Source: Serratia sp. PL17
GTDB lineage: Bacteria; Pseudomonadota; Gammaproteobacteria; Enterobacterales; Enterobacteriaceae
DNA: 64,000 nucleotides
Assembly: GCF_017832355.1 (NCBI RefSeq)
Contig: NZ_JAFIBY010000003.1
Location: 186,001-250,000 of the forward strand
Direction: 5' to 3'
The notes beneath the pieces are model-generated. The model was given only the letters and a program-made list of their open reading frames with translations, was not told the DNA's origin and made no database searches. Numbering within the stretch: the first letter of the stretch is position 1; every line of letters starts with the position of its first letter. A program made the position numbers and the translations under genes. This document shows, piece by piece, positions 15,808 to 24,570 of this stretch.

Positions 15808-18507
15808 TTACAACCACTCACCAAAGCGGCGAATATAGAAACGCTTCATCATCTGCGCCACCACACAGTAGCTGATCAAGGTCCCCGCCAACCACGGGAA
15901 GTATTCCCAAGGGAGTGGCTGCAACCCGACCAATGCACCCAGTGGTGAGAATGGCAGATAGATACCCAGCGCCATCACCAAAATCGTGGTCAACAGAACG
16001 GGCAATGCTGCGGTGCTTTGAATAAAGGGTATCTTCTGGGTACGCAGCATATGCACCACCAGCGTTTGTGATAACAACCCTTCAATAAACCAGCCGGACT
16101 GGAACAGCGCCTGGTGTTCAACACTGTTGGCAGCGAAGACAAACCACATCAATGCATAAGTGGTGATGTCAAATATTGACGACGTTGGTCCAATCCACAG
16201 CATAAAGCGGCCAATGTTTTTAGCATCCCACTTGCGTGGTTTACGCAGGAACTCTTTGTCCATCTTGTCCCACGGCAGAGACAATTGAGAAATATCGTAC
16301 ATCAGGTTCTGGATTAACAGATGGATCGCCAGCATCGGCAGGAACGGGATAAATGCGCTGGCCACCAACACGGAAAACACGTTGCCGAAGTTGGAGCTGG
16401 CGGTCATGTTCAAGTACTTGATGATATTCCCGAAGGTTTCACGCCCCTTGATCACCCCCTCTTCCAACACCATCAGGTTTTTTTCCAGCAAAATGATGTC
16501 CGCCGACTCTTTGGCAATATCAGTACCGGTATCTACCGAAATGCCCACGTCGGCATCACGCAATGCTGGTGCATCATTAATGCCGTCACCAAGAAAGCCG
16601 ACGGTGTGGCCATTCGCCTGCAGCATCTTCAGCACCCGCGACTTCTGCAGCGGCGTCAGTTTGGTAAAGACAGTACGCTGCTCGACCTCTCGCGCTAAGG
16701 TCGCGTCATCCATTTCGGCAATTTGCGGACCGGAAAGCGGCTCACCCGGTTCCAGCCCGACATCACGACAGATTTTGCAGGTGATCACCGGGTTATCACC
16801 GGTCAGTACCTTCACGGCCACGCCGTTTTCCTGTAGTGCGGCTATCGCTTCCTGCGCACTTTCTTTTGGCGGATCGAGGAAGGTTAACAGCCCCTGGATA
16901 ACCATATCGCGTTCATCGGCCACGCTCAGCGGCAAGGCGTTTTTCTGCTCACCCAGTTCCCGCGTTGCCAAGACCAGCACGCGGAACCCATCCTCGTTAT
17001 ATTGAGCGGCAAGCGCCTGCAATGCGTCACGTCGTGCCTGATCCAAGGGTAAAATCTGCTGCCCTTCACGCACATGGGTAGCGATTTCGAGCATCTCTTC
17101 CACTGCCCCTTTGCAAATCAGGCGCTGTTGGTAGTTTTCATCCTCGACTACAATCGACAAACGGCGACGCACGAAGTCAAACGGCAGCTCGTCAACCTTG
17201 CTAAAACGCCCCAGAGCCTCAATGCCCGGCTTGCCGCGGCCAAAACGGATCACCGCTTGATCCATCAGGTTTTTCATTCCACTCTGGTGAAAGCTGTTCA
17301 GCCACGCCAGATGCAACACCTCATTGTCTCTGGCCCCGCTCACATCCAGATGATGTTCGAGGATGATGCGGTCCTGAGTCAGTGTGCCGGTTTTGTCGGT
17401 GCAGAGTACATCCATCGCGCCAAAGTTCTGAATGGCGTTCAGGCGTTTGACCACCACTTTGCGCCGTGACATCGCAATGGCACCTTTCGCCAAGTTAGAA
17501 CTGACGATCATCGGCAGCATCTCAGGCGTCAGCCCAACGGCCACCGCCAGGGCAAACAGCGCCGCTTCGCTCCAGTCGCCTTTGGTGAAACCATTGATCA
17601 ACAGCACAATCGGTACCATCACCAGCATAAAGCGGATCAGCAACCAACTGACGCTGTTCACCCCACGGTCAAACGCCGTTTGCGAACGGGAACCGACAAT
17701 CGATTTAGCCAGTGAGCCAAAATAGGTGCGGCCGCCCGTCGCCACCACAACCGCCGTGGCCGTGCCGCTGGCGACGTTAGTGCCCATCAAGCAGATATTC
17801 GACAGTTCCAACAAGGCATGCTCACTGGAAACGTCATTCTCACTCGATTTTTGGCTGACGTTGCCCATCGCATCGTATTTCTCGATCGGGATTGCCTCCC
17901 CGGTCAGGATCGCCTGGCTGATAAACAGATCGCGCGAGGCCAACAGGCGCACATCAGCCGGTATCATATCCCCGGCGGAAAGCGTAATAATATCGCCCGG
18001 TACCAGTTCACGGATGGGGAGTTCTAGCGTCAATGGCTGCGCGCTGTAACTGCTGCGGCGCAATACCGTTGCGGTGGTACGCACCATCGACTTCAACGTT
18101 TCCGCCGCCTTGTTGGTGCGATATTCCTGCCAAAAACGTAGCAGTCCGCTAAGTGAAACCATCACCAATATGATGATCACGCCAGTGAGATCGGTTTCTT
18201 CACCGCGCCGGGCAGGCAGCCAGTAGTCGGTAAAGAAACTGATCGCAGCCAGCACCATCAGTACAAAGATAAATGGGTTATTGAACGCAGCGATGAGCTG
18301 TACCAACGCGTGCGGCGCTTTCTCGTGAGCAACCTGGTTAACACCGAACTGCTCGAGACGTTCAACCGCATCATCCTGGGTTAAGCCGTTGCGGTTGCAT
18401 TTTAAATTAGCCAGCGTCTGCTCAACGCTGTTTTTCGCCTCGTGTGCGATGGCGTAAGGCGCCTTTATTTTATCGCGACGGCGAGCTGTTTCATTAATAT
18501 AGGTCAT
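15808..18507 (-). CDS. mgtB: Magnesium-transporting P-type ATPase (MgtA/MgtB)
   Basis: An 899-residue P3B ATPase. The phosphorylation site is CTDKTGTLT with Asp at about residue 371; VLTGDNPV and GDGINDAPALRDADVG (nucleotide and hinge motifs) follow, with ten membrane segments and the N-terminal LTQDDAVERLEQFGVN cation-ATPase domain. It imports Mg2+ when Mg2+ is scarce. Length is as in Salmonella MgtA/MgtB (about 900). It is downstream of mgtC on the same strand, as in the Salmonella mgtCB operon, hence the symbol, though MgtA is equally close by eye. The 198-base gap to mgtC carries a possible leader peptide and a hairpin. Confidence 0.92.
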   Translation of the reverse strand: MTYINETARRRDKIKAPYAIAHEAKNSVEQTLANLKCNRNGLTQDDAVERLEQFGVNQVAHEKAPHALVQLIAAFNNPFIFVLMVLAAISFFTDYWLPARRGEETDLTGVIIILVMVSLSGLLRFWQEYRTNKAAETLKSMVRTTATVLRRSSYSAQPLTLELPIRELVPGDIITLSAGDMIPADVRLLASRDLFISQAILTGEAIPIEKYDAMGNVSQKSSENDVSSEHALLELSNICLMGTNVASGTATAVVVATGGRTYFGSLAKSIVGSRSQTAFDRGVNSVSWLLIRFMLVMVPIVLLINGFTKGDWSEAALFALAVAVGLTPEMLPMIVSSNLAKGAIAMSRRKVVVKRLNAIQNFGAMDVLCTDKTGTLTQDRIILEHHLDVSGARDNEVLHLAWLNSFHQSGMKNLMDQAVIRFGRGKPGIEALGRFSKVDELPFDFVRRRLSIVVEDENYQQRLICKGAVEEMLEIATHVREGQQILPLDQARRDALQALAAQYNEDGFRVLVLATRELGEQKNALPLSVADERDMVIQGLLTFLDPPKESAQEAIAALQENGVAVKVLTGDNPVITCKICRDVGLEPGEPLSGPQIAEMDDATLAREVEQRTVFTKLTPLQKSRVLKMLQANGHTVGFLGDGINDAPALRDADVGISVDTGTDIAKESADIILLEKNLMVLEEGVIKGRETFGNIIKYLNMTASSNFGNVFSVLVASAFIPFLPMLAIHLLIQNLMYDISQLSLPWDKMDKEFLRKPRKWDAKNIGRFMLWIGPTSSIFDITTYALMWFVFAANSVEHQALFQSGWFIEGLLSQTLVVHMLRTQKIPFIQSTAALPVLLTTILVMALGIYLPFSPLGALVGLQPLPWEYFPWLAGTLISYCVVAQMMKRFYIRRFGEWL

Positions 18508-18526
18508 AACGCTATTCTCTTATTTT

Positions 18527-18578
18527 ACTCTGCGCACAGGAATACCCCGCCCGATTAACAGGTGAATAAACGCAGAGT
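18527..18578 (-). promoter_or_regulatory. Long-range stem upstream of mgtB
   Basis: CGCAGAGT at 18571-18578 and ACTCTGCG at 18527-18534 are exact reverse complements enclosing 36 bases, so the mgtB messenger can form an eight-pair stem just before the ribosome binding site. It lies directly downstream of the 20-codon ORF, the geometry of a leader that couples peptide translation to gene expression. Confidence 0.5.
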
Positions 18579-18600
18579 GGAATTTATTTAGTTAGCGTAA

Positions 18601-18663
18601 TTAACGCGGTTTATTACCGCGCCATAAACGCTGAGCAATTAACGTTTCGGGGTCACCGTCCAT
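18601..18663 (-). CDS. Putative MgtL-like leader peptide (20 residues)
   Basis: Between mgtC and mgtB, ATG at 18663 opens 20 codons ending in TAA at 18601. It has a near-perfect AAGGAGG four bases upstream, stronger than that of mgtB itself. The product begins MDGDPETL and ends basic. E. coli/Salmonella MgtL begins MEPDPTPL; the acidic/proline start and position before a Mg2+ ATPase gene are alike. In MgtL this segment destabilises ribosomes at low Mg2+ and so switches the downstream gene on. The likeness is short and the call is an inference. Confidence 0.5.
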   Translation of the reverse strand: MDGDPETLIAQRLWRGNKPR

Positions 18664-18705
18664 GACGCCTCCTTATCACTGTATGCAGTGAATATTTATC
18701 AATAA

Positions 18706-19404
18706 TTAGACAGGTAATTCAGACGCGATACGCCAGCGCACGGCGCTAACACTTTTCTCGAGACTGACTCGACAGACAATGCCTTCAATTTCTTTTTGCA
18801 CGGAAGGATTTGCCGTTATTTCTGCACACACCTCGAGTTGGCCAGGAATGGAAATATCGGCACTGCGCAATGATTGCAGCCTTAATGCCACGCCATTCAG
18901 CGCCTGCAATATCAAGGTGCGCACCAATATTTCATCTTGCTCGCCGCAGGTAACCTGAATGCGGTAGCACACCTCGAGATCGGTCGCCTGCTGCTGAGGC
19001 TGCAGATTAATGCGCTGGGCTGCCTCACGTAATAAGATGTTCGCGCACAGGATCACCAGTGTCGCCAACACGGCATTCCAATATTGCCCCAGGCCGCACA
19101 GCACACCAATCGCCGCTGAACACCACAGCGTCGCAGCAGTATTCAAGCCGCGGATATTCAGCCCTTCACGCATGATCACACCCGCACCCAGGAAACCGAT
19201 ACCCGAGACAATCTGTGCAGCAACCCGCCCGGCACTGGACGGATCGGTGGACATGGAGCTAAGAATAAATACGGCGGCACCGGTCGCGACCAACGCATTG
19301 GTACGCAGGCCAGCCATACGCTGGCGCCATTGCCGTTCAGCGCCAATAATCGCGCCCAGGCTCATCGCCAGTAATAAATTTAAAACAAAAGGAGTCATAG
19401 CCAT
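18706..19404 (-). CDS. mgtC: MgtC family protein
   Basis: A 232-residue protein. The N-terminal half has four to five membrane segments with the MgtC signature GAIIGAERQWRQRMAGLRTNALV (about residues 17-39) and GFLGAGVIMREGLNIRGLNTAATLWCSAAIG; the C-terminal 90 residues form the soluble ACT-like domain. Length equals Salmonella MgtC (231). MgtC inhibits the F1Fo ATP synthase and helps growth in low Mg2+ and inside phagocytes. It is the first gene of the operon, with a PhoP box and a long structured leader upstream. Confidence 0.92.
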   Translation of the reverse strand: MAMTPFVLNLLLAMSLGAIIGAERQWRQRMAGLRTNALVATGAAVFILSSMSTDPSSAGRVAAQIVSGIGFLGAGVIMREGLNIRGLNTAATLWCSAAIGVLCGLGQYWNAVLATLVILCANILLREAAQRINLQPQQQATDLEVCYRIQVTCGEQDEILVRTLILQALNGVALRLQSLRSADISIPGQLEVCAEITANPSVQKEIEGIVCRVSLEKSVSAVRWRIASELPV

Positions 19405-19783
19405 GACTTTCCCCTTAAATAACTGCAGGAGATAAAATCATGTGCTTTTTAGCACACGCAAAATTGCGCCGATATTAAATCAGCGATTGAGCGTATCAGT
19501 GCCTGGAGGGAAAAGGCTGTGGCTGAAAGTTGCCATAATAACGTCCAAATCAATTCGCCCGATGCCAATAGGCAGCAGGAACAACTATAAGATTCGGGTT
19601 TGCACAGCTCGGAATAACGTGAGAGGGGTGCTGCCCGCCGTTTTCGGCAAGCAACAAATCAAAAGAGGATTGGTCAGCTTGCCTTGTTTATATCACTGCA
19701 ACTAAAACTGTCCAATTGTGTTTCCTCATTGAAATTTTGGCTGAGTATAGTGACGCGGAGTGATGATGTAAAGACGAATTTAT
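19405..19783 (-). promoter_or_regulatory. mgtC leader region with hairpins and a short ORF
   Basis: About 340-380 bases of probable 5' leader. On the minus strand: a -10-like TATACT at 19744-19749 with TTTACA at 19765-19770; a ten-pair hairpin (two G-U pairs, loop AAAA) at 19632-19653; an 18-codon frame at 19480-19536 with adjacent proline codons; and a TGTGCT/AGCACA hairpin at 19441-19456, 37 bases before the mgtC start. In Salmonella the mgtC leader carries short ORFs and alternative hairpins that sense ATP and proline-tRNA; this layout is alike, but base pairing was judged by eye only. Confidence 0.5.
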
Positions 19784-19800
19784 TAAACGAAAATTAAACT
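19784..19800 (-). promoter_or_regulatory. PhoP box upstream of mgtC
   Basis: On the minus strand AGTTTA-ATTTT-CGTTTA, two GTTTA half-sites spaced by one helical turn, matching the PhoP box (T/G)GTTTA-N5-(T/G)GTTTA at five of six positions in each half. It lies about 35 bases upstream of the candidate -10 box, so PhoP would act as an activator of mgtCB at low Mg2+. Confidence 0.75.
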
Positions 19801-19919
19801 CAATAATTCTGCATATTTGATGCGTCACACAATTATAACGGATTCGCATTGGGCAAGCCGGTGATTACCGATAAACTCATCCCCTAACAGGACAATCAAC
19901 CCTAAGGACATCCCGCTCG

Positions 19920-22103
19920 ATGAGCATACTTCGACTTTCCATTAGCCTCGCCCTGCTTACCGCTTTTCCCGTTAAGGCACTCCTTTTGGAGCAGGGGGCA
20001 GTCCGGTTCGATATCGATCCGGCCACGTTAAAGATCACAGCAGACAAAACCCTGGTCAACCAGGCTCAGGCCGTGCAAACCGTGGCTGATCTGCAAAGCA
20101 CCGCCACACAGGCAAGCTGGCAGTGGCCAAACAGCGCGATAAGCATCAGCGCCCGGTTGGACGGCAGCGATCTGCGGCTGAGCTTCAGCAGCAACCGAGC
20201 ACAGACAATGACGTGGTTCACCCTGCCACCGCAGGCGAGCACCTTGCTGTTGCCCATTGGCGAAGGCAGCCGCATACCGTTGGACAATCCCGTTTGGCAA
20301 CATTATCTGGTCAAAGAGATGACACCGCTGGATACCAACTGGGATCTTAAGCTGCCACTGTGGAGCCAACAGCAGCAGGGTAAGGTTTATAGTTGGCTAT
20401 TGCTTACCCCCTTCAGCAATCAGGTCACCTTCGCCAGTACGAAAGACACCCTCACTATGCACGCCAGTCATCAGTTCAATCGGTTTAATCAACAACAAGC
20501 TTTTGACGTATTACTGCACGTGGGAGACACCCTGTTATCAGGTGCGCATCGCTACCGCGAGTATTTGCAGCAAAGCGATCAGTTCAGCACCTTGCGCGAT
20601 AAAATTCGCACCGCGCCGGAAGGCGAAAAGTTGATTGGCGCGACACACATTTATTTATGGGGCGACAAACTGTTGGCGCCGGCTGACGTGAAAAACTGGC
20701 CGGGCATTTTGTCCTGGCTGGTCTCTCCAGCAGGGAAAACGCTGTGGAAAAAAATCGATGCCGATAGCCAGAAAACCGTGCGAGAACTGGCAGGAAAAAC
20801 ACCGGAAGGCTGGCAACAGCAAACCTTGGTTGATGCTCTAAACCAAGCGCTGCTGGCGCTGAAACCGCTAAACGCTACGCCAGACGAAACGGGGTTCCTG
20901 CAAGCACAATACCAACAAGCCGCTGACGTCAGGGCGTTGGCGCAACGTCAGCTCGGGGCCTATCTCGCACCGGCGGACAGTTGGGGCCAGGGGCTGGCGA
21001 AACCGCTGATCGACACACTGCACCAGGCCGGCCTTCCTCGACTGTGGCTGGGAACGGATAACTGGACTGCTGAATTCCTGCATCCGCAGGCGGTCGAAAG
21101 CGCAAAAAAATCGGGGTACCTGATTGCCAGTTATGACTCTTACGACACCGCCATTCCCCGCGGAGTCAACGACAGTTGGCTGACAGCTCAGCTGCCGGCA
21201 GCACTGCGTGAAGAGTGCGCCATCGTGCGCGCTGACGGAAGCAAAAAACCCGGTTTCGGCAAACAGGGCTATTACCTGAATCCAGGCTGTGTGCTGCCCT
21301 ACTCACAACAGCGCATGCGTGACCTGGTGCAACTGGCTGGTCTGAACAGCCTGTTTCTGGACGTTGACGGCACCGGAATGGTGTCCGACGACTATCAGCC
21401 CAATCATCCCACGGGCGCAGAACAAATGGCGCAGGCCCGCAATGCGCGGCTTGCCTGGTTCAGCAATACCCTTCGGTTGCCGCTCGGTTCCGAAGACGGT
21501 AATGCGGTAACCGCACGCCACATTATGTTTGCCCACGGCATGGAAACCTGGGGCTTTGGCTGGGGCGATAAGCAAATGAACCAGGACAAATCCTCTCCTT
21601 ATTATCTCGGTGCGTGGTGGCCCAATGCCCAACCGGCCTTCTTCTTCAGCCCGGCCAAGGTGAAAGAACCCTACCGCACCGTGGAGTTCGATCCACGTTA
21701 TCGCCTGCCAATGTACCAGGCCGTTTTTCACGACGCGGTGGTCAGCAGCCACCACTGGAATTATGACAATCTGAAATTCAGCGATGTTAAAACCACGCGT
21801 AGCCTGCTTAGCCAGCTGTACAACACGGCCCCGATGTTCCATCTCAGCCGCGCGACGCTGCAGACGCGCTTGCCGCAAATCAAACAAGCCGATGCCGCTT
21901 TCCGTCCGCTGCACCAAGCGTTGTGGGATAAGGCATTGACCGACTTCCGCTGGTTGGATAAAGCGGGTTGGGTGCAGCAAACCACTTTCAGCGATGGCTC
22001 AACGCTGACCGCCAACTTTGGCAAGCAGCCGTTCAACGGCATCGCCGCCCAAACCCTGCGAGCCAAACTGGCGGACGGCCGTATCCTGGACTATACCCCG
22101 TAA
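19920..22103 (+). CDS. Secreted glycoside-hydrolase-like protein (GH101/GH129/DUF5696-like TIM barrel, uncertain)
   Basis: A 727-residue protein with a clean signal peptide (LRLSISLALLTAFPVKA, cleavage about residue 20). An N-terminal beta-rich domain of about 200 residues precedes a probable TIM barrel. The stretch LFLDVDGTGMVSDDYQPNHP (about residues 480-499) and LGSEDGNAV about 35 residues later resemble the catalytic Asp and Glu regions of large glycosidases acting on O-glycans (GH101/GH129-like). I am not sure of the family. Aromatic-rich segments (ETWGFGW, GAWWPNAQPAFFF) suit a sugar-binding cleft. No sugar transporter or regulator is adjacent. It is divergent from mgtC. Confidence 0.55.
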   Translation: MSILRLSISLALLTAFPVKALLLEQGAVRFDIDPATLKITADKTLVNQAQAVQTVADLQSTATQASWQWPNSAISISARLDGSDLRLSFSSNRAQTMTWFTLPPQASTLLLPIGEGSRIPLDNPVWQHYLVKEMTPLDTNWDLKLPLWSQQQQGKVYSWLLLTPFSNQVTFASTKDTLTMHASHQFNRFNQQQAFDVLLHVGDTLLSGAHRYREYLQQSDQFSTLRDKIRTAPEGEKLIGATHIYLWGDKLLAPADVKNWPGILSWLVSPAGKTLWKKIDADSQKTVRELAGKTPEGWQQQTLVDALNQALLALKPLNATPDETGFLQAQYQQAADVRALAQRQLGAYLAPADSWGQGLAKPLIDTLHQAGLPRLWLGTDNWTAEFLHPQAVESAKKSGYLIASYDSYDTAIPRGVNDSWLTAQLPAALREECAIVRADGSKKPGFGKQGYYLNPGCVLPYSQQRMRDLVQLAGLNSLFLDVDGTGMVSDDYQPNHPTGAEQMAQARNARLAWFSNTLRLPLGSEDGNAVTARHIMFAHGMETWGFGWGDKQMNQDKSSPYYLGAWWPNAQPAFFFSPAKVKEPYRTVEFDPRYRLPMYQAVFHDAVVSSHHWNYDNLKFSDVKTTRSLLSQLYNTAPMFHLSRATLQTRLPQIKQADAAFRPLHQALWDKALTDFRWLDKAGWVQQTTFSDGSTLTANFGKQPFNGIAAQTLRAKLADGRILDYTP

Positions 22104-22208
22104 TTGAATGCCAGGGGCACTCGCGAGACATGACGAACTGTCCCGTTCTCACATTGAACGGGGTGTTCGACGCGTGACGCAGTCCCGGCCAGCAACCTGG
22201 AGTTGATG

Positions 22209-23594
22209 ATGGATACCTTTACGCAAACGCTGCTCTCTGAGATCAGACAACATCTGGGGGGACACACCACCCCGGCGAGCCCGTTGACAGTCAGTGGTAA
22301 AGGCGCACTGAACAGCGCATTCCCCGTCAGCGAACTGGCAACTGCCTGCTGGAGTGCCGCGGGGTTAGCCTGTGCTGAACTGCGGCAACACAATCAGGCC
22401 GATACACCACACGTCTTTGTCGATCGTCGGTTGGCGTCATTATGGTTCGGCTGGACATTACGGCCGCTGGGGTGGGCATTGCCCGCAGCCTGGGATGCTC
22501 TGGCCGGTGACTATGCCACCTGCGACGGTTGGATCCGTCTGCATACCAATGCACCGCATCACCGCCGCGCGGTAGAGCACGTGCTCGGTCCACATCAGGA
22601 TAAAAATGCACTGGCGCAAAAGGTGCTTACGTGGAAAAAAGGTGACCTGGAACAGGCCGTCATCGAAGCAGGCGGCTGCGCGGCAGAAATGCGTTCGGCC
22701 AAGGCCTGGCGGCAACACGTACAGGGCAAGAGCGTTGCACTGGAGCCACTGATCCATCAAGCACAACAAGCGGAGGCCTCGCCGCCGAACTGGGGCCTCC
22801 CAACAGCCAGGCCACTGCACGGCGTACGGGTTTTGGACCTGACACGGATTATCGCCGGGCCCGTTGCCACCCGCTTTCTCGCCGGGTTGGGTGCAGACGT
22901 ATTGCGTATCGATCCTTACGGGTGGGATGAACCCGGCGTGGAACATGACGTGATCCTCGGCAAGCGCTGTGCGAGGCTGAACCTGACCAATGCCCACGAT
23001 CGCCACACCTTCGAGCATCTACTGAAAAACGCTGACGTCATCGTACACGGCTACCGCGCCGGGGCGCTGGAAAAACTGGGTTATGGCGCTGAACAACGGC
23101 GTGCTCTGTCGCCTGGGTTGATTGACGTGTGTCTGAACGCCTATGGCTGGACGGGCCCATGGCGTGGAAGACGCGGGTTCGACAGCTTGGTACAAATGAG
23201 TTGTGGCCTGGCGGAATCAGGCATGATCTGGAAGCCTGCCGCCACGCCTGTCCCGCTGCCGGTGCAGGCGCTGGATCACGCAACAGGTTACCTGATGGCC
23301 GCAGCGGTACTGCACGGCATGCGTCAACGTCTACAACAGGGCACCGGCTATAGTGCTCGGCTGTCTCTGGCGCGGACAGCGCAACTGCTGCTCGATTATC
23401 CTTACCCACAGCCACACCCGCTGGAACCTTTGGCGCCCGTCGATACCTCGGATGAAAACCCTGAAACTGAACTCACTCACTGGGGCCCAGCGCAACGCCT
23501 CATCGCTCCGCTGCGGCTGAACGGCACAGCGCTGCGCTGGGCACTGCCCGCCACCACCTTGGGCAGTTCACAGCCGGAGTGGCTACGGCGCTAA
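22209..23594 (+). CDS. CoA transferase family III (CaiB/BaiF-like)
   Basis: A 461-residue protein. The canonical N-terminal motif of the family, VLDLTRIIAGPVATRFLAGLGADVLRIDPYG, starts only near residue 205, followed by GKRCARLNLTN and DVIVHGYRAGALEKLG; so it has an extra N-terminal region (a degenerate first half with SELATACWSAAGLACAE) and a shortened C-terminus. Such two-part proteins occur as single-chain relatives of CaiB. It moves CoA between carboxylic acids; substrate unknown. GGAG at 22199 fits the ATG at 22209 best (22206 possible). Its stop overlaps the convergent LysR gene end by four bases. Confidence 0.8.
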   Translation: MDTFTQTLLSEIRQHLGGHTTPASPLTVSGKGALNSAFPVSELATACWSAAGLACAELRQHNQADTPHVFVDRRLASLWFGWTLRPLGWALPAAWDALAGDYATCDGWIRLHTNAPHHRRAVEHVLGPHQDKNALAQKVLTWKKGDLEQAVIEAGGCAAEMRSAKAWRQHVQGKSVALEPLIHQAQQAEASPPNWGLPTARPLHGVRVLDLTRIIAGPVATRFLAGLGADVLRIDPYGWDEPGVEHDVILGKRCARLNLTNAHDRHTFEHLLKNADVIVHGYRAGALEKLGYGAEQRRALSPGLIDVCLNAYGWTGPWRGRRGFDSLVQMSCGLAESGMIWKPAATPVPLPVQALDHATGYLMAAAVLHGMRQRLQQGTGYSARLSLARTAQLLLDYPYPQPHPLEPLAPVDTSDENPETELTHWGPAQRLIAPLRLNGTALRWALPATTLGSSQPEWLRR

Positions 23595-24469
23595 TGCCCG
23601 GCTAGCTGATGCTGCAACCAGTGCAACAAGGCCTCAACCGCTGGCGTCAAGCCAGCGGTCTGCGGCCACACCAAATAGAAGTCCGTCTGATCCAGACACT
23701 GCGCAGGTGCCAGAGCCACTAATCGGCCTTCTGCCAGCGCATCACTCACCAGCCGTTTTTTTACCAGTGCGATACCAAAGCCTTGTTCAGCTGCACGGAT
23801 CAATAACCCCGCATCATTGAACAGCGCCAACGGGCGCTCACTTGCCATTTGCTGATGCGCGACAAACCAACTGCGCCACGGAGTGACGTCATGCTCCAGC
23901 AGCGGCATACCTTGCGCTCCACTGTCGAAAGCTATCTGCCACTGATGCGCCAGAGCGGGAGTGCCAACCGGTATCACTTCGCCCGAGGCAATGCGCTGCG
24001 CTTGCATATCTGCCCATTGGCCATTACCCAGCCGAATCGCCGCATCGAACCCTTTTCGCGACAGATCCTGCACTGCCAAGGATGCATCGATATCCAATGC
24101 AATATCGGCATAAGCCGCATGAAAAGACGGTAGACGCGGCATTAACCAGTAATGCGCAAAAGAAGGCAGCACGCTGATACGAAGTGACTGGCTTTGCGCA
24201 AGGCGTCTGACCCGCCCTATCCCCTGTTGCAATGCCAGCAACGCCGGTTCGGCGACCGCCAGCAATTCACGGCCGGCAGCATTCAAACGCAGCCCCCTGC
24301 CTTGGCGTTCAAACAACGGGCAGCCGATCGCTTGCTCGAGCTGTTGAATCTGCTGGCTAATGGCGCCGTGGGTAAGATGCACCTGCTGGGCCGTTGCGCG
24401 CAGATTTTCTAACCGGGCGGCAATCACAAAGGTTGGCAGGAGATGCAGCGGAATACGTTCACTCAACAT
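23591..24469 (-). CDS. LysR-family regulator (GcvA-like)
   Basis: A 292-residue protein with the helix-turn-helix ENLRATAQQVHLTHGAISQQIQQLE (about residues 20-44) and a C-terminal effector-binding domain. It is divergent from the PLP decarboxylase gene, about 100 bases away, and convergent with the CoA transferase gene. Arrangement suggests it controls the decarboxylase (inference). Confidence 0.88.
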   Translation of the reverse strand: MLSERIPLHLLPTFVIAARLENLRATAQQVHLTHGAISQQIQQLEQAIGCPLFERQGRGLRLNAAGRELLAVAEPALLALQQGIGRVRRLAQSQSLRISVLPSFAHYWLMPRLPSFHAAYADIALDIDASLAVQDLSRKGFDAAIRLGNGQWADMQAQRIASGEVIPVGTPALAHQWQIAFDSGAQGMPLLEHDVTPWRSWFVAHQQMASERPLALFNDAGLLIRAAEQGFGIALVKKRLVSDALAEGRLVALAPAQCLDQTDFYLVWPQTAGLTPAVEALLHWLQHQLAGH

Positions 24470-24570
24470 TGGTTAGCCCTGCTATCCAAAAAGGCTATTT
24501 TTCATCGATTTTCGCCACAACGCAAATGGTCTAGGGTAGCTTTTTAACCTCTTTATATCCGGATCTCCCC

